From contig CAYJIU010000114.1 of NCBI GenBank assembly GCA_964370305.1, forward strand, positions 1 through 5,001: a stretch of 5,001 nt of DNA. The letters are read 5' to 3'. How positions within the stretch are numbered: position 1 is the first letter of the stretch; each line of letters starts with the position of its first letter. The translations under genes were made by a program, and so were the position numbers. The notes beneath the pieces were generated by a model. The model did no database searches and had not been told where the DNA came from. It saw nothing but the letters and a program-made list of their open reading frames with translations. This DNA is from CAYJAD01 sp964370305 (GTDB lineage Bacteria; Desulfobacterota; Desulfovibrionia; Desulfovibrionales; Desulfovibrionaceae). Of this stretch, positions 1-5,001 are shown one piece after another.

Positions 1-41
1 AATCTAGCGGCTTTGCTGGTTAAATTATTGTGTATAAAAAT

Positions 42-74
42 AAAAAAGCCGTGAAACTATTTCACGGCTTTTTT
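42..74 (-). terminator. Rho-independent terminator of the rfbB-rfbA-sulfotransferase-selenoprotein operon
   Basis: A perfect 9-bp inverted repeat (GCCGTGAAA at 48-56 and TTTCACGGC at 60-68) encloses a 3-base loop and is flanked by A6 (42-47) and T6 (69-74). Read on the minus strand it lies 12 bases past the selenoprotein stop codon and is followed by a U-rich run, the standard form of an intrinsic terminator. The A and T tracts are symmetrical, so it should also work on the plus strand for a convergent gene to the left. Confidence 0.93.
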
Positions 75-86
75 GATTTTCTTGAC

Positions 87-314
87 CTATTGGTACGCTG
101 CTAGCATTTCTTTAACCAACGTATCTTCATTGGGGAATTCACCCGTGGCTGATTTTGAATATACTAGGCCATCGTTAACTTTTACATCAAAGACCCCACC
201 ACTACCCGGAATGAGCGTCACATCAAAACCAAGAGCGGCTTCAATTTTGGCAGCCAAACTGGTTGCCCGTGGTTCATAATTTCACATTGAACAATAAGTA
301 ATACTAATTTCCAT
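87..314 (-). CDS. SelW-like selenoprotein, Rdx family (selenocysteine at codon 11, TGA)
   Basis: This is a 75-residue thioredoxin-like redox protein of the SelW/SelT/SelH (Rdx) family, read through one in-frame TGA at 282-284 as selenocysteine. The N-terminus reads MEISITYCSMU, giving the family's CxxU motif (C8, U11) just after the first beta strand. Further on are NYEPRA (12-17), the PGSGGVFDV segment (36-44) and TGEFP (57-61), all typical of bacterial SelW-like proteins. The frame is otherwise open from the ATG at 314 to the TAG at 87-89. The start is fixed by a strong AAAGGAG at 320-326, five bases upstream, which overlaps the stop codon of the preceding sulfotransferase gene. A SECIS-like hairpin follows the UGA at the expected distance. 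The protein is probably a cytoplasmic thiol/selenol oxidoreductase; its partner and substrate are unknown. A sequencing error or nonsense mutation is unlikely, because the TGA falls exactly where the family carries Sec or Cys. Confidence 0.93.
249..267 (-). promoter_or_regulatory. Bacterial SECIS element (UGA-decoding hairpin) within the selenoprotein gene
   Basis: In the mRNA, GGCA (267-264) pairs with UGCC (252-249) and CCA (262-260) pairs with UGG (256-254). One A/C mismatch (263/253) separates the two helices, and the apical loop is GUU (259-257). The loop begins 22 bases after the UGA at 284-282. Known bacterial SECIS elements are short in-frame stem-loops just after the UGA, with a small apical loop bearing an early G, at roughly this distance; this hairpin fits. 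The inferred role is to bind the SelB-GTP-Sec-tRNA complex. The fold was read by eye, not computed. Confidence 0.8.
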
Positions 315-319
315 ACTAT

Positions 320-326
320 CTCCTTT
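320..326 (-). promoter_or_regulatory. Ribosome binding site of the selenoprotein gene
   Basis: The sequence AAAGGAG lies 5 bases before the ATG at 314-312. It shares bases with the sulfotransferase stop codon (TAA at 327-325), so the two genes are probably translationally coupled. It is the strongest Shine-Dalgarno match in the window, and it decides the start of a gene that otherwise looks broken. Confidence 0.85.
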
Positions 327-1182
327 ATTTGTTGGTATTTACATTCATTTGTTCCAGAGTATTATATATAACATCATGCTCATAGACAGCAAAAAAATCG
401 TCATCAAGGTAATTTTGCTTGAGATGACGCAAGAGATGGCGATAAAACTTTAGATAATATTTTTTATGGTTCAGGTACTGCTGTGTTTCATTATGGTTAA
501 AATTGCGCAAGTTTTTATCTAAAAAATTTTCCAAAAACATTGCCCGCTCCTGTTCATTTGGCTTGATATTAAGGGCAGTTGATATATTTTCTAGCTGCAT
601 CTGTGGATCTTGCAAAAAGCTGTCATAATCCACAAAAGTAATTTTTTTATGCCTTAAAGTTAGTAGAGCGTAGGCATTATAACTATACCAAAGCAAAAGC
701 CCTTTCTCAATCGGTATATTGCTACGATTTTGTAAAGAATTTGCTACGCTTATGGGATTTCTAATGGCAAAAATATAATATATCGTGGGGACAAATTCAA
801 AAACTTTGTGCCAAAAGGGCAATAATTTTGTAATCCGCGGTTCTTTGAGGGCAAAGAAATCTATGTTTGCTAACTTGGACTCAACTAAGCTTGTGGCCTT
901 ATCTAAATACCCTTTTTCACATAATAGTATTAAATCATCATTAGTTATGGGTAAAGCTGAGTTCCAAGTTTTGCCTACGCTGTTTAACATTTCTTCATTT
1001 AAGACGTAAAAATCTTGATCTTCCCAATGGCCCTTGGCATTACCTTGGGTAAAGGGGAGCAAATTATTGCCATGCTCAGCCCCAAAAATTTTAAGAGATC
1101 TTGAAATTAAGCTTGTGCCGCTACGGTGCATGCCCAAAACAAGAGCTAGTTTTTTTGTTATGTTTTGGGTATTTTTTTTCAT
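325..1182 (-). CDS. Sulfotransferase family protein (PAPS-dependent)
   Basis: This 285-residue protein probably transfers a sulfuryl group from PAPS to a carbohydrate or other acceptor. The 5'-phosphosulfate loop is GMHRSGTS at residues 17-24, after a short beta strand (LALVL), as in bacterial and carbohydrate sulfotransferases. GHWED (51-55), FALKEPR (110-116) and the 3'-phosphate-binding segment RNPISVANSL (141-150, with R141 and S149) match the family. No signal peptide or membrane segment is evident, so it is probably cytoplasmic. The ATG lies 6 bases after the rfbA stop. The nearest Shine-Dalgarno-like sequence, AAAGG at 1196-1200, is rather far away, which suggests coupling to rfbA translation. 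The gene is more AT-rich than rfbA (several 60-base stretches have only 25-32% G+C), which may reflect separate acquisition. The acceptor cannot be told from the sequence; the context with deoxysugar genes suggests a surface glycan. Confidence 0.82.
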   Translation of the reverse strand: MKKNTQNITKKLALVLGMHRSGTSLISRSLKIFGAEHGNNLLPFTQGNAKGHWEDQDFYVLNEEMLNSVGKTWNSALPITNDDLILLCEKGYLDKATSLVESKLANIDFFALKEPRITKLLPFWHKVFEFVPTIYYIFAIRNPISVANSLQNRSNIPIEKGLLLWYSYNAYALLTLRHKKITFVDYDSFLQDPQMQLENISTALNIKPNEQERAMFLENFLDKNLRNFNHNETQQYLNHKKYYLKFYRHLLRHLKQNYLDDDFFAVYEHDVIYNTLEQMNVNTNK

Positions 1183-1188
1183 TGAAAA

Positions 1189-2076
1189 TTATAAACCTTT
1201 GCTTCCGTCAGCCAATTCCAACAAGTATTCACCATAGGCAGATTTGCATAAGTTTATACCGCAAGCGCGAAGCTGATTTGTATCAATAAAACCTTTGCGC
1301 CAAGCTATTTCTTCTGGACAAGCCACATATAGACCTTGACGTGTTTGCATGGCCTGTACATAGGATGATGCCGCTAAGAGTGAGTCATGAGTGCCGGTAT
1401 CAAGCCAAGCAATACCACGTCCTAGAAGTGTTACCTTTAAATCTCCACGTTCTAAATAAGCACTGTTAACATCGGTAATTTCAAGCTCACCTCTGGCCGA
1501 AGGCTTCACTGCCGCTGCAATTTCAACCACATCTTGGTCATAAAAATAAAGTCCGGTCACAGCGTAGTTTGAGCGTGGATTTTCTGGTTTTTCGATAATA
1601 CTTAGGACGCGTTTTTGTTCATCAAACTCTACCACACCGTAGCGATCAGGATCATTGACGTGATATCCAAATATAGTGGCTCCGCTGGTTTGCTCGCTGG
1701 CATCTTGCAAGAGCGCATCCATATTGTGCCCAAAGAAAATATTATCTCCAAGCACTAAGCAAGAGGGGTGGCCTTCTATATATGGCCTAGCAAGCAAAAA
1801 TGATTGCGCAAGGCCATCTGGCGACGGCTGCACTATGTATCTAAATTCGCAACCCCATGCACTGCCATCGCCAAGTAATGCTTGAAAAAGTGGCAAATGT
1901 TCTGGAGTTGAAATGATACTAACATCGCGTATACCGGCTTGGAGCAATATACTTAAAGGATAATATATCATAGGCTTATCATATATGGGCATAAGCTGTT
2001 TGCTTATGCTTAAAGTAAGCGGGTATAGGCGCGTACCAGAGCCGCCGGCCAGTAAAATTCCTTTGCGTTCTTTCAT
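1189..2076 (-). CDS. rfbA: Glucose-1-phosphate thymidylyltransferase (dTDP-glucose pyrophosphorylase)
   Basis: The enzyme couples glucose-1-phosphate and dTTP to give dTDP-glucose and pyrophosphate, the first step of dTDP-deoxysugar synthesis in the cytoplasm. The 295-residue length is normal for RmlA. The nucleotide-binding signature GGSGTRLYPLT is at residues 11-21, SKQLMPIYDKPMIYYP at 25-40 (with K26), QPSPDGLAQS at 83-92, GDNIF at 110-114 (metal-binding D111), EKP at 162-164, GELEITDVN at 196-204, and WLDTGTHDSLL at 224-234 (metal-binding D226). All key positions are present, so the gene appears intact. It starts one base after the rfbB stop, with AAAGAGA at 2081-2087 as ribosome binding site inside the end of rfbB, so the two are almost certainly cotranscribed and coupled. 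The symbol rmlA is a synonym. Confidence 0.97.
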   Translation of the reverse strand: MKERKGILLAGGSGTRLYPLTLSISKQLMPIYDKPMIYYPLSILLQAGIRDVSIISTPEHLPLFQALLGDGSAWGCEFRYIVQPSPDGLAQSFLLARPYIEGHPSCLVLGDNIFFGHNMDALLQDASEQTSGATIFGYHVNDPDRYGVVEFDEQKRVLSIIEKPENPRSNYAVTGLYFYDQDVVEIAAAVKPSARGELEITDVNSAYLERGDLKVTLLGRGIAWLDTGTHDSLLAASSYVQAMQTRQGLYVACPEEIAWRKGFIDTNQLRACGINLCKSAYGEYLLELADGSKGL

Positions 2077-2077
2077 A

Positions 2078-3139
2078 TTATCTCTTTGTATAGTTGCGAT
2101 TTAGCCAGTCTTGATAAGCTCCACTCCTTGCTCGTTCAACCCAATCTTGATTTTCTAAATACCAGCGTACGGTTTCTAGAATACCTTCATCAAAACTATG
2201 GGTGGGTATAAAGCCAAGCTCAGTTTCAATGCGACTGCAATCTATGGCATAGCGGAAATCATGACCGGGGCGATCGCTAACATAACTAATAAGTGAGGCA
2301 TAATTACCGTGTGTCTTGGGCATAAAATCATCAAGAGCGGCGCAAATGCTGTGTACTACTTGTAAATTGGTGCGCTCGGCGCGTCCACCAATATTATAGG
2401 TGCGTCCCACTTGACCACGTTGCAAAACCATTTCAATGGCAGCGCAGTGATCTTCCACATGCAGCCAATCGCGAATATTTTCTCCTTTTCCGTAGATGGG
2501 TAAGGTTTTTCCGTCCAAGGCATTGCAAATTATTAATGGGATAAGTTTTTCCGGAAATTGGCGCGGGCCATAATTATTTGAACAATTGGTTATGAGTATG
2601 GGTAGGCCGTATGTTTCGTGAAATGAGCGTACCAAATGATCGCTAGAGGCTTTGGACGCAGAGTAAGGGCTGTTGGGCGCGTAGGGTGTTTCTTCAGTGA
2701 AGGCTGGGTCACTTAGCCCAAGACTACCAAAAACTTCATCGGTGGATACATGTAAAAAGCGAAAATTATTTTTTTTATCCCCTTCCAAACCGTACCAATA
2801 ATTGAGACATTCACGCAATAAAACGCAAGTGCCAAGCACATTGGTACGAATAAAGGCATCGGGATCATGAATGGAACGATCCACATGCGATTCTGCCGCA
2901 AAATTGATAATGGCATCTGGTTTATACAATTGCAAAAGATTGCGTACAAGCTCTTCATTGCCAATATCACCATGCACAAAAATATGTTCAGGATCATGAG
3001 CTACGGCAGAAAGATTGTCCATATTACCGGCATAACTGAGTTTATCTAGATTAACCACTCTAGCCCCATGCTTGCGACTTTGTAAAACATGGCATGAACC
3101 TATAAACCCAGCACCACCTGTGACTAAATAACAAGGCAT
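2078..3139 (-). CDS. rfbB: dTDP-glucose 4,6-dehydratase
   Basis: The enzyme converts dTDP-glucose to dTDP-4-keto-6-deoxyglucose using bound NAD. It is an extended short-chain dehydrogenase (SDR) protein of 353 residues, the usual family length. The Rossmann dinucleotide motif TGGAGFIG is at residues 7-14. LDKLSYAGN (31-39), AAESHVDRSI (81-90), the catalytic STDEVFG (132-138, with D134 and E135), and the YxxxK pair Y159/K163 in YSASK are all present. NNYGPRQFPEKLIP (188-201) and the RDWLHVEDH substrate region (223-231) also match RmlB. The ATG at 3139 has AAAGGG at 3147-3152, seven bases upstream. This is the first gene of the minus-strand operon, and a promoter lies about 100 bases upstream. 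The rmlC and rmlD genes that would complete dTDP-rhamnose synthesis are not in the window. The symbol rmlB is a synonym. Confidence 0.97.
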   Translation of the reverse strand: MPCYLVTGGAGFIGSCHVLQSRKHGARVVNLDKLSYAGNMDNLSAVAHDPEHIFVHGDIGNEELVRNLLQLYKPDAIINFAAESHVDRSIHDPDAFIRTNVLGTCVLLRECLNYWYGLEGDKKNNFRFLHVSTDEVFGSLGLSDPAFTEETPYAPNSPYSASKASSDHLVRSFHETYGLPILITNCSNNYGPRQFPEKLIPLIICNALDGKTLPIYGKGENIRDWLHVEDHCAAIEMVLQRGQVGRTYNIGGRAERTNLQVVHSICAALDDFMPKTHGNYASLISYVSDRPGHDFRYAIDCSRIETELGFIPTHSFDEGILETVRWYLENQDWVERARSGAYQDWLNRNYTKR

Positions 3140-3148
3140 AAATGCACC

Positions 3149-3168
3149 CTTTTGTAAGTTGACAAAAG
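3149..3168. repeat. 20-base inverted repeat overlapping the rfbB ribosome binding site
   Basis: A perfect 7-bp inverted repeat, CTTTTGT, six bases, then ACAAAAG, sits just upstream of rfbB. In the rfbB message its 3' arm contains the ACAAAAG that runs directly into the GG of the Shine-Dalgarno sequence. It could therefore be a weak hairpin masking part of the ribosome binding site, or a DNA operator. The stem is AT-rich, so its stability is modest and its function is unproven. Confidence 0.45.
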
Positions 3169-3247
3169 CCCGAATACTCTAGTACTTAAGCTCTTTATCA
3201 AGAAATTATGCTATTAATTGAAATCTTCAAAATATATCCGCTGCGTC

Positions 3248-3276
3248 ACTATGCGAAATTGCTTTTTTTCTGTCAA
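3248..3276 (-). promoter_or_regulatory. rfbB: Sigma70-type promoter of the rfbB operon
   Basis: On the minus strand a perfect TTGACA -35 box (3276-3271) is followed, after exactly 17 bases, by CATAGT (3253-3248), which matches the -10 consensus at four of six positions. Transcription would begin near 3241, leaving a leader of about 100 bases before the rfbB ATG. I found no equally good promoter for the divergent galE gene in the rest of the 178-base spacer. Confidence 0.7.
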
Positions 3277-3305
3277 GTTTTGTCGTAGCAATATCAAACT
3301 TGAGC

Positions 3306-3311
3306 AAGAGG
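3306..3311 (+). promoter_or_regulatory. galE: Ribosome binding site that fixes the galE start
   Basis: AAGAGG lies six bases before the ATG at 3318. An upstream in-frame TTG at 3300 would put this site inside the coding region and add six residues before the Rossmann fold, so the ATG is preferred. Confidence 0.75.
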
Positions 3312-3317
3312 TCAAAC

Positions 3318-4286
3318 ATGATATTAATTGTAGGTGGAGCTGGCTACATCGGCTCACATACCACCAAACATTTGCTAAACAATGGTTATGATTGCATTGT
3401 TGCTGACAACCTCATATACGGCCACGAACAGGCAGTGGACAAGCGGGCCACGTTTGTTCAGGCAGACCTCATGGATAAAAGCTCCTTGAGGACTATTTTT
3501 CAAAAAAATAAAATAAAGTCTGTTATACATTTTGCAGCCTTTGCTTATGTGGGTGAAAGTGTTGAACATCCGCAAAAATACTATCAAAACAATGTGATAG
3601 GCAGTCTAAACTTACTTGATATCATGCTGGAGTTTGATGTTAAAGAAATTGTTTTTTCAAGCACTTGTGCTACATATGGTGAGCCACAATACCTGCCCAT
3701 TGATGAAAATCATCCGCAAGTGCCCATTAATCCATATGGTAAAAGTAAGCTAATGATTGAGCAAATTTTTGCTGATTACCATACAGCTTATGGCTTAAAA
3801 TACATAGCATTAAGATATTTTAATGCCGCTGGTTGTAGCATTGATGGCTTGATAGGTGAAAGCCATACTCCAGAAACGCATTTAATCCCCTTAGTTTTAA
3901 AAGCTATCAGCGGTGAACGCGAAAATATCCACGTTTTTGGCACCGATTATGACACTAAGGATGGTACTTGTATTAGGGATTACATCCATGTGGATGACTT
4001 AGCCCTTGCGCATCGTTTGGCTTTGGAAAAGTTAAATAATTATGTGGGATACATCAATCTTGGCACTGGCGTTGGCATTAGCGTTAAAGAAATTATTGCT
4101 GCTGCTGAAGAAATAACAGGTAAAAAATGCCCCACCATATTGGCAAAGCGCAGAGCCGGAGACCCAGCCAGACTATATGCAAACAATAACAAAGCCTTAG
4201 AAGTTCTTGGCTGGCAACCACAATATATAGACATTAAGTATATTTTGAGCACAGCTTGGCAATGGGAACAAAATAAAACATTTTAA
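3318..4286 (+). CDS. galE: UDP-glucose 4-epimerase
   Basis: The enzyme interconverts UDP-glucose and UDP-galactose with tightly bound NAD, supplying galactose for surface polysaccharide or serving the Leloir pathway. From the chosen ATG the protein has 322 residues, normal for GalE. The Rossmann motif GGAGYIG is at residues 6-12, HFAAFAYVGES at 71-81, the catalytic SST at 114-116, and the YxxxK pair Y140/K144 in NPYGKSK. RYFNAAG (167-172) and GTCIRDYIHVDDLALAH (216-232) are classic GalE segments, and RRAGDPARLYA (278-288) forms part of the C-terminal substrate domain. The ATG at 3318 is chosen over the TTG at 3300 because AAGAGG at 3306-3311 is well spaced for it and family proteins begin right at the first beta strand. 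It is transcribed divergently from the rfb operon and precedes an HPP gene by 15 bases. Activity on N-acetylated sugars cannot be excluded. Confidence 0.95.
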   Translation: MILIVGGAGYIGSHTTKHLLNNGYDCIVADNLIYGHEQAVDKRATFVQADLMDKSSLRTIFQKNKIKSVIHFAAFAYVGESVEHPQKYYQNNVIGSLNLLDIMLEFDVKEIVFSSTCATYGEPQYLPIDENHPQVPINPYGKSKLMIEQIFADYHTAYGLKYIALRYFNAAGCSIDGLIGESHTPETHLIPLVLKAISGERENIHVFGTDYDTKDGTCIRDYIHVDDLALAHRLALEKLNNYVGYINLGTGVGISVKEIIAAAEEITGKKCPTILAKRRAGDPARLYANNNKALEVLGWQPQYIDIKYILSTAWQWEQNKTF

Positions 4287-4301
4287 ACAACGTAAGTAGC
4301 T

Positions 4302-4820
4302 ATGCTGCATAAGAAAATTACACTTAAAAGGCAAAAAATAATTGAGGCCTTTTGGGCATGGGTGGGCTCATCATGCTGCATGCTATGCATTGCTCTGGCC
4401 GATTATTATTATTTTCAAGCCTATGATGCGCATTTGCTCATGGCTTCCTTTGGGGCGTCTGCGGTCTTGGTTTTTGGGGTACCAGCAAGTCCATTGGCTC
4501 AGCCACGCAATGTGCTTGGCGGGCATTTTGTTTCAGCCCTTGCAGGGGTTACGTGCCAAATTGTGTTTGGGTCAATCCCCGTTGCAGCTGTGTGTACTGC
4601 TGTTTCTTCAGCCATATTACTTATGACCTTGACCAAAACTTTGCACCCTCCGGGTGGAGCTTCGGCCTTGCTTGCTGTGGTGGGCGATGAGGCTATCCAT
4701 GACCTTGGCTATCTTTATGCTGTGACTCCGTGTCTATTGGGGGCGGGGATGGTTGTGGGGGTTGGTATTATTATTACCCGCGTGACTGGTCATGGTAATT
4801 ATCCACTGAAGTGGTGGTAG
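4302..4820 (+). CDS. HPP family integral membrane protein
   Basis: This 172-residue membrane protein belongs to the HPP family, named for its HPPGG motif, seen here at residues 115-119 (LHPPGGASALLA). The second family signature, AQPRNVLGGH, is at 66-75. Four hydrophobic stretches fit the family topology: about 17-38, 45-61, 72-110 (probably broken by the turn around 90-93) and 135-160. A basic N-terminus (KKITLKRQK) suggests that end is cytoplasmic. There is no C-terminal CBS domain, so this is the short form. Some plant and cyanobacterial HPP proteins have been linked to nitrite transport across membranes, but the substrate here is unknown. The ATG lies 15 bases after galE, with only a weak ribosome binding site, so it may depend on galE transcription. 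The gene looks richer in G+C than galE and the sulfotransferase. No clear terminator follows it. Confidence 0.88.
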   Translation: MLHKKITLKRQKIIEAFWAWVGSSCCMLCIALADYYYFQAYDAHLLMASFGASAVLVFGVPASPLAQPRNVLGGHFVSALAGVTCQIVFGSIPVAAVCTAVSSAILLMTLTKTLHPPGGASALLAVVGDEAIHDLGYLYAVTPCLLGAGMVVGVGIIITRVTGHGNYPLKWW

Positions 4821-4910
4821 TCTGACTTGTTATATAAAAACATTTCCTACTTTAATTCAGAAAGTCGTATATTTGATTTTTATGTATAGTATTTATCCTA
4901 ATATTATTGC

Positions 4911-5001
4911 ATGTTGAGTGTTTTTGGCTTTTTGACACTGTTGCGATATTTTCCTTTTTCCCTGTGGCGTCGTCAAAATCAACTTTTGAAACGCACGTAT
5001 T
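4911..5001 (+). CDS. Possible N-terminus of an unrecognised protein, cut by the window edge
   Basis: An ATG at 4911 opens a frame that runs to the end of the window (30 codons, beginning MLSVFGFLTLLRYFPFSLWR). The start is hydrophobic with aromatic residues and turns basic (RRQNQLLKR), which could be a membrane anchor or a membrane-associated enzyme. There is no clear ribosome binding site. Another plus frame and two minus frames are also open at this edge, so the call is weak. I do not recognise the protein. Confidence 0.25.
   Translation, partial: MLSVFGFLTLLRYFPFSLWRRQNQLLKRTY

Noticed and set aside
1..23. Possible last codons of a convergent plus-strand gene (frame ending SSGFAG, stop TAA at 21-23)
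   Set aside because: The stop sits suitably before the bidirectional terminator, but seven codons cannot identify a gene, and a different frame is open even further.
73..279. A 68-codon plus-strand reading frame
   Set aside because: It lies opposite the selenoprotein gene and shows no family resemblance. The minus-strand reading with UGA as Sec is far better supported.
2713..2997. Minus-strand 94-codon frame within rfbB
   Set aside because: It is a shadow frame: rfbB has continuous family motifs through the same bases, and the alternative protein has no recognisable features.
3159..3188. Plus-strand TTGACA at 3159 as a galE promoter
   Set aside because: No acceptable -10 box occurs 16-18 bases downstream; the sequence there matches the consensus poorly.
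3300..3320. TTG at 3300 as an earlier galE start, adding six residues
   Set aside because: The ATG at 3318 has a well-spaced AAGAGG, and GalE proteins begin directly at the first Rossmann strand. The TTG would swallow that ribosome binding site.
4342..4626. Plus-strand 94-codon frame within the HPP gene
   Set aside because: It overlaps the HPP frame, which carries both family signatures. This one is a hydrophobic shadow.
4821..4910. Terminator or promoter after the HPP gene
   Set aside because: Only weak AT-rich repeats are present. TATAGT at 4885-4890 resembles a -10 box but has no -35 at the right distance, and no stable hairpin with a U-run is visible.

Overview
The window looks like chromosomal DNA from a selenocysteine-using, moderately AT-rich Gram-negative bacterium. 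The rmlA/rmlB protein style and the in-frame UGA selenoprotein suggest a Desulfovibrio-like member of the Desulfobacterota. That placement is an inference from remembered family features, not a search result. Most of the window is a cell-surface carbohydrate locus.

Layout. A perfect hairpin terminator (42-74) closes a four-gene minus-strand operon that is transcribed from about 3240 down to 87. In order of transcription it holds rfbB/rmlB (dTDP-glucose 4,6-dehydratase), rfbA/rmlA (glucose-1-phosphate thymidylyltransferase), a PAPS-type sulfotransferase, and a small SelW-like Rdx-family selenoprotein. The genes are packed with gaps of 1, 6 and 10 bases. The operon has a good sigma70-type promoter in the 178-base divergent spacer (3140-3317). 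On the plus strand are galE (UDP-glucose 4-epimerase) and, 15 bases downstream, an HPP-family four-helix membrane protein. The last ~180 bases hold no clear feature apart from a possible truncated reading frame starting at 4911.

How the genes work together. RmlA and RmlB convert glucose-1-phosphate and dTTP to dTDP-4-keto-6-deoxyglucose, the branch point for dTDP-rhamnose and other deoxysugars. GalE supplies UDP-galactose. The sulfotransferase could sulfate a glycan or another acceptor. rmlC, rmlD and glycosyltransferases are not in the window. The HPP protein and the selenoprotein have no obvious link to glycan synthesis.

The most notable item is the selenoprotein gene at 87-314. Ordinary ORF finding misses it because codon 11 is TGA. 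The reading frame gives a 75-residue protein with the CxxU redox motif at the right place, a strong ribosome binding site, and a bacterial-type SECIS hairpin 22 bases after the UGA.
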